Assembly: GCA_963082975.1 (NCBI GenBank)
Contig: OY720346.1
Span: 45,547,296-45,611,295 of the forward strand
Source: Labia minor
Lineage: Eukaryota; Arthropoda; Insecta; Dermaptera; Spongiphoridae
Length of the DNA stretch: 64,000 nucleotides
Direction of reading: 5' to 3'
Shown: in pieces, positions 24,080-35,256 of the stretch
Layout: each line of letters begins with the position of its first letter
Numbering within the stretch: position 1 is the first letter of the stretch
The notes under the pieces: model-generated
Seen by the model: the letters and a program-made list of their open reading frames with translations, nothing else
Databases searched by the model: none
Told to the model about the DNA's origin: nothing
Position numbers and translations under genes: made by a program

Positions 24080-24644
24080 TTGTGAGTATGGAGGCATGGC
24101 GTGCGTACGTGTGTAAAGTGAGCTCCTGAATTAACTCTTACTTTTGTGGGATATACGGATGATTTATTGTTGAAAGTTATATAGAATAGATGATCAAGAC
24201 CTGTATCATTAATTGAACAATAAAATGTACCTGAAAAGGATACAAGGATTGAAAAATCATTGATATGAACATCTGCATTTCAAGCAATTATTCTATTCAT
24301 ATGTTTGTTCAACGAGCATTTATTTTAAGTATATTAATTTGGAATGATGGAAGATACGAATGTAAATAGATAAGTATATTTTTATATCTTTTGAATTTTG
24401 ATTAAAAATAATTCTTTTGAAATTGAAATTTGTCACTACGAACATATGTTGAATATAAACACTTTGCTTCACTTCTCTATGAATAAATTGGTGAATATTT
24501 TTTAGAAAACTAAATAATATCTTATAAAATATATAAGGGTTGTATATATTTATATTCTTATAAAAAGTGGAGAATAAATAAATAAATGATGCATATTCTG
24601 ATAAAAACAAAATTACTTTGGAAAATATTTAAAAGTTCTATATG
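22881..24644. other. AT-rich non-coding stretch
   Basis: AT-rich filler with a TA run at about 24045-24076. The open frame at 24320-24610 is low in complexity and shows no domain. Confidence 0.5.
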
Positions 24645-25115
24645 TGTAATATTATAAATAAAATATAAATATAGATATAAATAAAATTAAAATAAGATAA
24701 AATCCTGTTACTTAATACTTATATTAAAAATACACTATATATTCTTTGAAATGTATTTAAAAGTACTATATGAATAATATTATAAATGAAATATAAATAT
24801 AAATATAAATAAAATTAAAATAAAATAAAATAAAATAAAATCCTGTTACTTACTACTTATATTAAAAATACACTATATACTCTTTGAAAAATGTTTAAAG
24901 TTCTATATGTATAATATTATAAGTAAAATATAAATATAAATATAAATAAAATAAAATAAAATCCTGTTACTTACTACTTATATTAAAAATACACTATATA
25001 CTCTTTGAAAAATATTTAAAAGTTCTATGTGTATAATATTATAAGAAAAATATAAATATAAATATAAATAAAATAAAATCCTGTTACTCACTACTTATAT
25101 TATATTAAAAATACA
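24645..25115 (+). repeat. tandem array of about 120-138-bp units upstream of the LINE
   Basis: CCTGTTACT begins at 24704, 24842, 24963 and 25080, that is at 138, 121 and 117 bp. Each unit runs through ACTTATATTAAAAATACAC and then an AAATA-rich stretch that varies in length. The last unit is cut off where the LINE leader begins. It may be the LINE's 5' promoter array or the target into which the LINE inserted. Confidence 0.75.
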
Positions 25116-25170
25116 CACACGCTCGACTGTTTCTTTTCTTTTCTTGTGTAAACATCTTGCATAAAAAGTG

Positions 25171-26799
25171 ATGGAAAAAAATCTTTTAAATCAAGCAATG
25201 GACAATAAACAAAATGGGAAAACTACCCCAGGTGGCAGACCAGATACAAATCTGGAAAATCCACCCTCTTTGGAGGCAGGCCTCATGGATTCTGGGGGAG
25301 GCCAGCTATTGCTTGTGGAAAAGGATGGTTTTAAAAAGAGTAGTAAAACTTCTAGATCTCCACCTCTTACAGTTAAGTCACTAACTGACAATAAAACGCA
25401 AAAAGCTGATTATTTGTCAAATATAAAAGAAGTTGAAATTGAAAACAAAAAATATTATAATGAATGGCAAAAAGAATTAAAAGAAAAATTAGCCCTTCAA
25501 GAAATTTTAAATAACATGCAACAAAAGATTAAGGACTTGGAAAATAAAATTCTGATTGATGAAAATAAAGCATCATCATCAAATCAGACAATAAATGAAC
25601 TAGTCTATGTTACTGATGAAGAAGAGCTTGAAAGAGAAACTAACTGGACTATTAAATCTAATAGAGAAAAAAAAAGAAGAAGGGAAGCTTCTACTAGTCC
25701 GGTGCTTTATCCTAATAATATAAACAACACAAAAACTATGCAAAATAAAGCAAAGCAAAATGCGAATAAATTACTTAATAATAATAACAAAACAACAAAA
25801 GATGATAGAGATTTAGGAAATCTTCAACTTAAACCTCCACCAATATATGTAAAAGAACAAAGTAATCATGCACACATAACAAATATAATTAAAAATTCTA
25901 TAGGGACACATACATTCCTAGCTAAAACTCTCAGTAATGGAGATCTCAAATTTAACCTAGAAACGAGTGAAGCATATCGAATCATGATTGATATTTTAAA
26001 AAATAATTCCATACCACACCATACTTATGAAAATAAAAGTAATCGTCCTATAAGAGTTATGGTCAAAGGACTTCACCATAGCTGGAAACCCGATGAAATT
26101 AAGAATAATTTAAAAGGTAGAGGATTTGATATTGAACAAGTAACACCAAAATTATCATGGAAGGAAAAAAAGCCTTTAAACATGTTTACTCTGACTTTTA
26201 ATAACTCAGAAAAAATAGAAAATATTCACAAAATAAACAATATTCTCTACACTAAAGTAGAAATTCACCCAATGCGTGGATCAAAATTAGTTCCACAATG
26301 CAAAAGGTGTCAAAAATTTGGTCATACTCAAAATTATTGCTTTGAAGGACCGAGATGCGTAAAATGTGGAAAAGAGCACCTAACAATTGAATGCCAAAAA
26401 CCAAAAGAAGTTAAGGCAGAATGTGTTAACTGCGGTGGTGAACACCCTGCAAACTATCGTGGGTGCCAAATAGCGAAAAAAGCTCAAGAATTACGAGCTA
26501 AACAAAGAAAATTGAATGCTCAAAGGCAAAAAATTGACCCTATTGTGAAACAAAAGCCCCAACAACAGGCGAATTCTGAAAATCTAAAAGTGAATGAGAA
26601 TGTATTATCATCTCACACTAGAAATACTGAAAGTTATTCAGATGTAGTTAAGAAAGATGCTAGTGTAAATGAAATGCTTCAAGAACTCTTAAAAAAAATG
26701 AATAAAATTGAAACATTTCAAAGTGAAATAAAATCTTCAATCGCTGTAATTAACAGACGAGTAGAAGCACTAGAAAATAAATTAACAAGCAAAATATGA
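25171..26799 (+). CDS. LINE ORF1 protein (gag-like, zinc-knuckle RNA-binding)
   Basis: 542 residues from the ATG at 25171; the in-frame GTG just before it is not a plausible eukaryotic start. A Lys/Glu-rich coiled-coil segment covers about residues 82-130, and a basic patch (KKRRREAS) lies near 167-174. A PRE_C2HC-type domain covers about 290-360. Three zinc knuckles follow: C377/C380/H385/C390, C396/C399/H403/C408 and C418/C421/H425/C432. A second predicted helix lies at 500-540. ORF1 proteins of the Jockey clade bind the element's RNA and form the retrotransposition particle. The stop overlaps the ORF2 start as ATGA, which suggests coupled reinitiation. The codons are AT-biased like the surroundings. 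No break is seen. Confidence 0.9.
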   Translation: MEKNLLNQAMDNKQNGKTTPGGRPDTNLENPPSLEAGLMDSGGGQLLLVEKDGFKKSSKTSRSPPLTVKSLTDNKTQKADYLSNIKEVEIENKKYYNEWQKELKEKLALQEILNNMQQKIKDLENKILIDENKASSSNQTINELVYVTDEEELERETNWTIKSNREKKRRREASTSPVLYPNNINNTKTMQNKAKQNANKLLNNNNKTTKDDRDLGNLQLKPPPIYVKEQSNHAHITNIIKNSIGTHTFLAKTLSNGDLKFNLETSEAYRIMIDILKNNSIPHHTYENKSNRPIRVMVKGLHHSWKPDEIKNNLKGRGFDIEQVTPKLSWKEKKPLNMFTLTFNNSEKIENIHKINNILYTKVEIHPMRGSKLVPQCKRCQKFGHTQNYCFEGPRCVKCGKEHLTIECQKPKEVKAECVNCGGEHPANYRGCQIAKKAQELRAKQRKLNAQRQKIDPIVKQKPQQQANSENLKVNENVLSSHTRNTESYSDVVKKDASVNEMLQELLKKMNKIETFQSEIKSSIAVINRRVEALENKLTSKI

Positions 26800-29462
26800 A
26801 AAATTTAACCATTATGTGTTGGAATGCCAATGGGCTCATTAGTAAAAAAGATGAATTAGAAGTTACCTTAAATTTAAACAATATTGATGTGTGTCTTATA
26901 TCAGAAACACACGGAACTAGAGAAACAGTATGCAAGATTCGGGGATATAAATTCTATCACGCAATCCACCCGAGTAATAAGGCAAGAGGTGGAAGCGGCA
27001 TACTAATAAGAGAATCAATCCAACACTATTTAGAAGATAAAATAGAAACAGATAAAGCACAAATTGCTGCTGTTAACATAAAAAGTCATAATCATCCCAT
27101 CACAGTAGCAAGTATCTACTGTCCCCCACGCTATAAATTAACACATATAGAATATAAAAATATTTTTGACCAACTCGGCGTTCGCTTTATTCTTGGTGGA
27201 GACTTCAATGCCAAGCATACACATTGGGGGTCACGCCTAATTTCAGACAAAGGAAGGGAACTGTACAAAGCGATAAGCAATAAAAAATGTGTTGTGATAT
27301 CAACGGCAAAACCAACATATTGGCCGTCAGACCCAAGAAAAATCCCGGACTTAATTGATTTCTTCATTACAAGAAATATATCCTCAAATTATGCCACTGT
27401 AGATGAGTGCAATGAGCTAAGTTCTGATCATATGCCAATAATACTGACACTTAGCGACTCTATTATCAAAAAATCTTTCAATCCCACACTCACCAACAAA
27501 CGCACTGATTGGGAAAGTTTTAAAATTGACTTAGCTCGAAGAATGCATCTTAATCGTCAAATGATATCTTCTAACCAAATTGATCAAGAACTCGAACAAC
27601 TAGTATTAGATATACAAACGGCGGCATGGAATAATACTCCAAAAATATATAAAAAGTTACAAGGTGTAAATTACCCTCGCGAAATCGTTAACCTTGTTAG
27701 GGAAAAAAGAAAAGCACGAAATAGATGGCAAAGAACAAGGGCGCCTTTGGATAAAACCAGATGGAATCAATTAAGTACTAAACTTAGAAATGAAATAAAA
27801 CAAATAAAAAATGAATCAATCAATAGATATATTAGTGAGTTAACCTATACTAAAGATTCGGAATATTCTCTCTGGAGAGCCATGAAATCTATTAAGAGAC
27901 CTATTATTCAGGCACCACCTATTAAAGATTTAAATAATACATGGGCCAAAGATAATCAAAAAAAAGCTGATGTATTTGCTGAATATTTGCAAGATATATT
28001 CACCCCTAATCCACCGATGAAAAATGATACACCTCTTGAACAAATTGTAATATCCCTAGAAGAAGAGGAAATTCCTAAAATAACAATAAGGGAAATACAA
28101 AAAATTATTAAAGACGAAATCAATCCAAAAAAGGCCCCTGGATACGATCTTATCACAGGGCAAGTACTTAAAAACCTACCACGCAAAGCTGTTGTAAAGA
28201 TAAGTCAAATAATAAACGCGGCCCTAAAACTTAGGTATGTGCCACAGATATGGAAGATTGCTGAGGTAATCATGATTCTAAAACCGGGAAAGTCTGGTGA
28301 TGACTGTGCGTCATACAGACCAATATCGCTCCTTCCGATCTTGTCTAAGCTGTTTGAGAAAATCTTACTTAGAAGACTCATTCCAATTATAAATGAAAAA
28401 AATTTAATTCCGGACCATCAGTTTGGTTTTCGAAAACAGCATTCCACAATTGATCAAGTACATAGATTAGTACATAACATCGAACAAGCTTTAGAAGAAA
28501 AGAAAATATGTTCAGCCATCTTCCTCGACGTAACTAAAGCTTTCGATAAAGTCTGGCACGAAGGGCTAAAATATAAGCTCTACAAAGCGCTTCCTGTTAG
28601 ATATGCTGAGGTGCTTGATTCGTATATTACTGACAGGTGCTTCAGGGTGAGACAGGAGGATGCTTACTCTGAGTTGAGACCAATACAGGCTGGAGTTCCG
28701 CAGGGAAGTGTCTTAGGACCACTATTATACTTACTATATACAGCCGACCTGCCTGAAATTGAATATAATATAACGGCAACGTTTGCAGATGACACTGCAA
28801 TTTTAGCCATCGGAAAGACGATAAATGAGTCAACTACAAAGTTAAATCATTCCATCTCCAAAATACAAAAATGGACAACACGCTGGAGAATTAAACTAAA
28901 TGAGACAAAATCAGTTCACGTTAACTTTACTAATCGCAAATTTGACCATGTACCAATCTTTCTCAACAATAAGATCATTCCCTATGCCAATGAAGCTAAA
29001 TATCTGGGAATGACCTTAGATACTAAGCTACGATGGAAAGCACATGTTAAAAAAAAAAGAGAAGAAATAAATCTTAAACTTAGAAGAATGTATTGGTTAA
29101 TGGGAAGAGATTCAGTCTTGCCAATTGAAAACAAATTGATGCTCTACAAGCAGGTCCTAAAACCAGTCTGGACCTATGGTAGCCAGCTTTGGGGTACGGC
29201 TGCAAAGAGCAATGTACAAATAATACAAAGGCTTCAAAATAAAATACTCAGGACAATTGTTAATGCTCCCTGGTATATACGCAACGATGAATTACATCAG
29301 GATCTTGGAATAGAGACGGTTCAACAAGAAATTCGGAAATTCGCAGCAGCTCACCACCAAAGACTGCAAATGCACGTAAACGCCGAGGCCCTCCGTCTTC
29401 TCGATGTGGCAGATCAAAATAGAAGATTACGAAGGATTAAACCTCAAGACCTTATTAATTAA
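26796..29462 (+). CDS. LINE ORF2 protein (apurinic-type endonuclease plus reverse transcriptase)
   Basis: 888 residues, a normal length for Jockey-clade ORF2. The N-terminal endonuclease nicks the target DNA. Its motifs are WNANG (9-13), E37 in ISETHG, GGDFNAKHTHW (134-144), DLIDFF (185-190) and SSDHMP (209-214). The reverse transcriptase carries LKPGK (495-499), YRPISLL (507-513), GFRKQHS (544-550), LDVTKAFD with catalytic D578 (577-584), GVPQGSVLGPLLY (633-645) and FADD with the paired Asp (663-666). A thumb region (YLGMTLD, near 736) follows, and then a basic C-terminus. All key residues are present. Target-primed reverse transcription at a nicked chromosomal site is the known mechanism for this family. 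Translation probably follows ORF1 through the ATGA overlap. Confidence 0.95.
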   Translation: MKNLTIMCWNANGLISKKDELEVTLNLNNIDVCLISETHGTRETVCKIRGYKFYHAIHPSNKARGGSGILIRESIQHYLEDKIETDKAQIAAVNIKSHNHPITVASIYCPPRYKLTHIEYKNIFDQLGVRFILGGDFNAKHTHWGSRLISDKGRELYKAISNKKCVVISTAKPTYWPSDPRKIPDLIDFFITRNISSNYATVDECNELSSDHMPIILTLSDSIIKKSFNPTLTNKRTDWESFKIDLARRMHLNRQMISSNQIDQELEQLVLDIQTAAWNNTPKIYKKLQGVNYPREIVNLVREKRKARNRWQRTRAPLDKTRWNQLSTKLRNEIKQIKNESINRYISELTYTKDSEYSLWRAMKSIKRPIIQAPPIKDLNNTWAKDNQKKADVFAEYLQDIFTPNPPMKNDTPLEQIVISLEEEEIPKITIREIQKIIKDEINPKKAPGYDLITGQVLKNLPRKAVVKISQIINAALKLRYVPQIWKIAEVIMILKPGKSGDDCASYRPISLLPILSKLFEKILLRRLIPIINEKNLIPDHQFGFRKQHSTIDQVHRLVHNIEQALEEKKICSAIFLDVTKAFDKVWHEGLKYKLYKALPVRYAEVLDSYITDRCFRVRQEDAYSELRPIQAGVPQGSVLGPLLYLLYTADLPEIEYNITATFADDTAILAIGKTINESTTKLNHSISKIQKWTTRWRIKLNETKSVHVNFTNRKFDHVPIFLNNKIIPYANEAKYLGMTLDTKLRWKAHVKKKREEINLKLRRMYWLMGRDSVLPIENKLMLYKQVLKPVWTYGSQLWGTAAKSNVQIIQRLQNKILRTIVNAPWYIRNDELHQDLGIETVQQEIRKFAAAHHQRLQMHVNAEALRLLDVADQNRRLRRIKPQDLIN

Positions 29463-29639
29463 ATAGAGATCTATTATCATTACAGTATTAGATTAATGTG
29501 AAAAAAAGGAAGAACGGCTCACGTTTGCATGTTCTTTATGGATTTTAAAAATTAACTTTATTATTATATATATTATATAAATTATCTCAATATCACTTAT
29601 AAGTATGTGTACTGGATTGTGATTTTAAAGTTAAATAAT

Positions 29640-29672
<33 letters not shown>

Positions 29673-29676
29673 TATA
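29640..29676 (+). repeat. LINE poly(A) tail followed by TA run
   Basis: Seventeen A residues and then about ten TA dinucleotides end the LINE copy. Confidence 0.8.
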
Positions 29677-29860
29677 ACTTGTCATTTCTTATATATAAAA
29701 GTTATAGATGAAAAGTTAAGAAAAAAAACTGTGAAAAGTAGTATTATGATAATATAACTTACATAAGATAAGTCTTACATTAAAAAAGAAAACTTTTGCC
29801 ATATTTTAAATATATTTATCTAATATAAAATAATAAATAATATTAAATAAAGTTATTTAC

Positions 29861-30047
29861 CTAAGGCGTCGTCAATGAGTTGACGGATGGCTCCATTGCG
29901 TGAATAAAAGAGACCCCCTCTTTCCCCAGCCAACGCTTCGATAGCTGTTTCGGGGACAGGCCGCTTGCTACGGGAGGGGTTCGAGAGCGAGGGGCCAATG
30001 TCACTTAGTCTGATTACACGAAGGTTCCTGCCCACAAAACTCTCTGA
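29861..30047 (-). CDS. candidate host exon, function unknown
   Basis: A 187-base open stretch on the minus strand, clearly richer in GC than its surroundings. It begins after an in-frame TAG and ends at a good splice donor, G|GTAAAT (29855-29861), leaving phase 1. Possible acceptors (CCTAG|, GTCAG|) lie at the 5' edge, and a stronger pyrimidine-rich one (CTCTCCCTATAG) lies further upstream, near 30080, but would read into the stop. The peptide includes SNPSRSKRPVPETAIEAL and GAIRQLIDDALG. It has no Met start, so it would be an internal exon. I do not recognise the protein. It could equally be a GC-rich non-coding conserved block. No partner exon was identified nearby. Confidence 0.35.
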
Positions 30048-30059
30048 CTAGGCCTCTAT

Positions 30060-31490
30060 CCTTTTAAACGAATAAAGCTATAGGGAGAGAAATCGGTACT
30101 CGGCCAATGTCTGTCTGTCCGTCTCTCGCTACGCCTGGGGAATGGATGGCAGGCAACCAGTTCAACATCCAATACTACTTTATTAAGAAAAAAAGAGAAA
30201 AAAATCTATTATTATTACTCTCCACTACTACTACTACTACTACTATTGCTATCAGCACTTACAAATTCTTATAGTGATTATTAGAATTGTGTGTGTGTGT
30301 GTGTGTATTAAAAAAATTAAAATAAAAAAAAATTACATACCTACTTGTATTGTAAACCTAAACAATTTGATCAATCATCAATTGAAATTATAAAATTATT
30401 TTTCCTATTAAAGAAGTTTTTGGTAAAATTTAAATTTATTACTTTAGTGAAAAAAATTAGTCTTATATATGGAAATCTATACAGATGATCTATTTTATTC
30501 AACAGAATAAAAATCAAATAATTAGAAAGACATCATTATCTTTTTAAAAAATTAAAATTAAATCTTGCAGAAATTATCATTTAACTCAAAATAGGTAAAT
30601 GTAAATTTGGTTGAACGATGGTTGGAGAAAGGTTATTACTACCATAAATACCAAATTTTATATTTAAATGACCGTAATGTATATATATATATATATATAT
30701 GAGAAGTTATTTTTGAGCTATTTTCACGTTTAATTCTGAGATTTAAGTCTAGATATTTCGGCGCCCATTTTCAAAAGAGTATATTAAGAGGGATTTTTTG
30801 GAGAACTGACACTGTTCGTCAAAGAAATTTGAATTTCTACCTTTTGGTACTGTTTTGAAGAAAGCTTAGAGAAAAATTTTAGGAATCTGGGTCTTAATCT
30901 CTTTAACTAAAAATTAAATTTGGTCAATAGTTGAATTGAATAGATGGGAAATTTTTGGCTTACTGTGATTTAAAGTGCTGAACAAACCTCAGCACTAACA
31001 TTACAACTGACATTATCAAATTGGAATTCATGTGATTTATTTTTTAATTATTTCATTCTTCCCCCTCCCTACAATTGTGTTAACCTAAATAGTTTTGAGT
31101 GTAGAGGAGGAGGGATGTTTATCAACGTGTGTCGCCTACCGGCTGTTAAATATCAAGGGATCAAGGATTCACGATAATCACTGGACTTCCTGTCCTTTAA
31201 AGGGTGACCCATGTTAAAATTCAAGTGCGCTGGGTGGAGAGGGGGAGTAGGGGAAGAAGGAAATGATGCACGCGTCAAAGAGGTCAACACAAGTGAACAA
31301 CTAGGGAGAGAGAAGGCCCTTGAATTGTATACCTGGCTGATGCACACTATCAATAAACACGGCAACAGCTAATTTCCTTAATGGACAAACAACCAAACAA
31401 ATTCATTAAAGAAAAATAAATCTGACTCGCTTATCTACAATATATATTTATGGTATTATCGAATTATGAAGTTCTAAGATAATGTTTTTT
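30060..31490. other. mixed stretch with TACT repeats, GT run and a GC-richer island
   Basis: An ACT run at about 30222-30246, a GT run at about 30290-30306 and a TA run at about 30680-30700 are present. A GC-richer island spans about 31085-31360 and lacks a convincing ORF. No gene recognised. Confidence 0.45.
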
Positions 31491-32290
31491 TATCTTTCGA
31501 CAATAATTTTGATGAAATGAGACCCTTTACTGCACAATTATAGGCGTGAAACCTTAAGTTCCATCTCTTCTTGAGGTAATCAGTTTTTCTTGGATATCTA
31601 TAATTAAATTTGCCGAGCCTCGTAATATAAATCATATGATATACATATACATATATATACGTAAAATATCAAGTCCTCCACGTAACTAATTACATACATT
31701 TTTTTTTAAATGAATTTCGATTTCTTCTCAAATTGTTTAACACATAGATATTTCATACTAGATTAAATCAATTTGTTACCCTGTTTGAAACATATTCGAA
31801 TTTCAAGTGTTTCTATCTGAATTTTATCCTTTCTTCGAGACAAATCTGAATTCTTTATATATTCAAACTAGCTGCTCCGAGCGCCTTCCATGCGCTCTTC
31901 ACACCTAGACGGGGGCTCCGCCCCCTGTACCCCCGAGTGATACATGGCATTTGGTTGAAAGTCTGTATGTAAAAGGTTTTCATCCATTTTGTTTCAATCA
32001 GTATAAGTAGATAAGACATATATTTGTTTTCTTGGAAAATATATTTTAATTTAATCAACAACAAATTTTCCTAGTATAATAAGTAAGATTTATTGACTAC
32101 AAAACAATAACACAGACAGACACACAGACATTGCCTTTTATATATATAGATTAAAACCTTCCCTGGGATGCCCACAACAATCCCTGAAAGTTTCACCGTA
32201 ATCGGACGGGTAGTTTTTGAGTATTTGACAGACACACAGACAGACACACTGACACACACACAGACATTGCCTTTTATATATATAAATTAA
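31491..32290 (-). mobile_element. decayed LINE fragment with GC-rich 3' end (copy 1)
   Basis: The segment 31868-32030 (CTAGCTGCTCCGAGCGC, then GGGGGCTCCGCCCCC) is shared with 53208 and 59507. The stretch 31497-31640 resembles the reverse-transcriptase part of the third copy (for example TATCTATAATTAAATTTGCC against TATCTGTAATTGCAATTGCC). Following it are two copies of a GACATTGCCTTTTATATATA unit at about 32128 and 32268. The coding capacity is destroyed. Confidence 0.55.
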
Positions 32291-32792
32291 AATTTGAAAA
32301 ATTTATTCTAGATTTGAATCAAATTTGATACGCGTACATTACTTGAATTTAATAATTAAATTTTAATTTTTTAAATTTAAATTTTATCAAAAATATTATA
32401 TTTAAGATTCTTAAATATATTGATTACCTATAAATTCAAAAAAATGTCTTCTATATTTATAGCAACCAATGATGGCGAACTTTTTGAGATCGATGTGTGA
32501 AAATTTCGAAAAACGAAATATAACTTTCGTGGCGTGTAACATGTCACAAAAGTAAAGAATAAAAACAATTAAATATAAATAATTTTTGTATTTATATACA
32601 TGCACGTCTGGTTTTGGAATTAAATTATTAATTATTATTATCGTAAGTAATAATATTTGAATTATGAAATTTTTTATTTTTGAAGAAATACAATTACGAT
32701 AGCTCGCATGTCATAAGTACGCCATCACTGATAGTTACAAATGTATGTACTTATATAAAAAACAGAATCACACAAATAAATCTTATAACTTT
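32291..32792. other. AT-rich non-coding stretch
   Basis: AT-rich sequence without recognised features. Confidence 0.45.
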
Positions 32793-33188
32793 ATAAAAAT
32801 TAATTCTGGTACTTTCAGCGATTCAATCAAGCTGAAATTCTATATATAGCAGTTTTATACAATTTTAATCATGTGAAAAACTATCAAATATATATCTTTA
32901 TTTTTACGGCCAGTTTAGAGAAAAAAAAATTAAAACGTTGTAGGTAATAACCCTCTTCCGGATGAGCTACATTTCTCAAAAGTCGATAGAAAACTAGGAA
33001 TTTTGAATAATGCCCATGTACCAAATTTCATCATTCTAGCTCAAACCTTTTTTACGTAATCTTGTTTACCTACACACACACACACAGACATTTTTCTCAA
33101 GCTTAGTGAAAATGACTCAGGGCCCTTCAAAATATATAAAATCATCAAAATCTCGACATTGAAATTTTTCTGGCGAGATAGTAAAAAT
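32793..33188 (+). mobile_element. family-A interspersed repeat, copy 2 (5'-truncated)
   Basis: It matches copy 1 from the TTAATTCTGGTACTTTCAGC segment to the shared end GGCGAGATAGTAAAAAT, with an AC run near 33072. The 5' hairpin end is missing. About 30 bp beyond the end (TCTAATTAATAATTCTA) is also shared with copy 1, so the two may descend from one longer parent. Confidence 0.65.
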
Positions 33189-33418
33189 CTAATTAATAAT
33201 TCTAAAATTTTTAATAAGTCATAATGATTTTAAATCTTATATCCAATATATATATTTACCTATATAATAAAAACTAACAATTTACCCTATTGTTAAAAAA
33301 TAATAAATATATTCTAAAAACATAATTTTATTTTAATTGAACTTTTCTAAAAATAGCTTTTTTGTTACTCTTTGATCAATATTTTCTATTGTAATATTAT
33401 TTTCGTTGAGGTATATAT

Positions 33419-33459
<41 letters not shown>

Positions 33460-34796
33460 TTGCTTTTAATTTATACTCTGAAGGATGGGGATTGAGGCTA
33501 CTGGTTGATTGTTGTTGTTGTTGTTGTTGGTTGATTGTGTCTCCAATGGCTGTTAATTACAATGGCTCCTCCCCTTTGTCATTATCATGGAATGTATTAT
33601 GCACGGGATATGCGTAGTCGACACGCGTTGCACTCGAAAGTCCAGCTGCAATTTGTGATAAATGTTACACGTCCCCTGCCCCCACTCTTCCTTTACTTAA
33701 GCACAAATCACAGAGAATTGAACAATCCAACAACCACATTTCGGCATTTGGACACTTTACTCGTTTCCGGTGTGATCAATCAATCAGATTTTTCATATTT
33801 TACTATCAGTTTTCATATAAAATGCTGAAATAATTTGGTTGAAAAAATAACCAAATAAATGAATAAATATTAAATAAAATTGAATTTAATAAATTTGTGA
33901 TTCTCAATTTAAAAAATAAATTCTGAAATTTTCCAAAATTTATTATTATTAACTTTATATTTTCTAAATATTTCATGAATATTATTAATAATAATATTAA
34001 TATAATAGTGAGTATAGTAGTAGTCAACTTTACACACTAAAACCTTGAACTAAATTTTTACTTAATATATACCCACTAATCAAACCAATTGTAGTAAATT
34101 CGACAATTAATTAATATATTATCATTGGGAATAATTGTGCCAAACTTCGTTTAATTGGAAAATTTGAGTACGAATTACCATTCAAACCGACAAATTAATT
34201 AATAAAGTATGATAAAAGAGTGGGCCCTGTTCTATTTGAGTGACCACACTTGAATTGATGATCAGATTTGACACGGTTAGAGAGAGTTGTGAATTATTAG
34301 AAATTAGAACCACAATATTTAAACAAAATTTTTTATTAATTATTATTAAAAATTAAATTCAAATAAATGAGAACAAGATATTTAGATATACCTTTACTTA
34401 AAAGACTTTCTTAATGACCTATCTATATTTAAAAAGAGAAAAAGTGTAACGACTGATAAGAGAAAAGACAAATATTTAATTTATTTGATTCCAGCTGGTA
34501 GCGCATTTGTTAAATCCAACATTTCCCATGAGTTTGGTCCTTGAAATAGAATAGAACAAACCCATAACAGAGTTTTAAGAAAGTTCATTTTTTATATAAT
34601 TTTATTAGTATAATTGAATAATACTAATTTTTATATTAATACATTGCTTTTGGAGGCGAAAAATTTTATTTTTCGGACATATATTATATATGTTTTGATT
34701 TTCTCCGAAAATAATACTCCTAATAAAAAAAAATTTGCTAAAACAAATACATTCAATGATAATTGTATTATCATTATTAAAGTAATAATAATAAAT
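33189..34796. other. AT-rich stretch with a GC-richer island at 33.48-33.79 kb
   Basis: A TA run at about 33414-33454 and a TTG run at about 33513-33530 precede an island with mixed-sequence short frames (33480-33790). That island could be regulatory or exonic, but no domain is visible. The rest is AT-rich. Confidence 0.45.
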
Positions 34797-35208
34797 ATGG
34801 TAATTGTTCCGTTGAGTCCCATAATTTTTATTAATTAAACTAAGAGACTTCATGCAAAAAGTCATAAGAAAAAGTTGTTTAGAATCATACACAAGGAATC
34901 CGTCAAGGTAAGTTTTATAAATTTTAGTTTCATTGTAATTAGTTTTTTATTTTTAATTTTAATTGTTAAAACATTAAGATCAAAGAATTTTCGGTGGGTG
35001 CAAGGTGGTGGGTATCTTCCTTTTAGAGGAAATTGAATTATATAGCAACTTGTATTCTTTCTCGACGTTGGATTTCATCAACGACTTGCAACTTATCCCG
35101 ACGTTGAATCCCGACAACAACCTTCGGTGGGGGCAAGGTGGGGGGTATCTCTGTTTAGATGAGATTATATTTTTGCAAGTTGGATAAACAACATTGTATA
35201 TATATATG

Positions 35209-35256
<48 letters not shown>

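Larger units (their letters stand above)
25116..29676 (+). mobile_element. intact Jockey-type non-LTR retrotransposon
   Basis: Two complete ORFs, gag-like ORF1 and endonuclease/reverse-transcriptase ORF2, overlap by ATGA. They are followed by a 3' region of about 177 bp and a run of 17 A at 29640-29656, then a TA run. Neither ORF has a stop or frameshift, so the copy is young and could be active. The 5' boundary (about 25110-25120) is uncertain because of the tandem array, and I found no clear target-site duplication. Confidence 0.85.

Noticed and set aside
25168-25170. GTG start for LINE ORF1
   Set aside because: The ATG at 25171 follows immediately and is the normal eukaryotic start.
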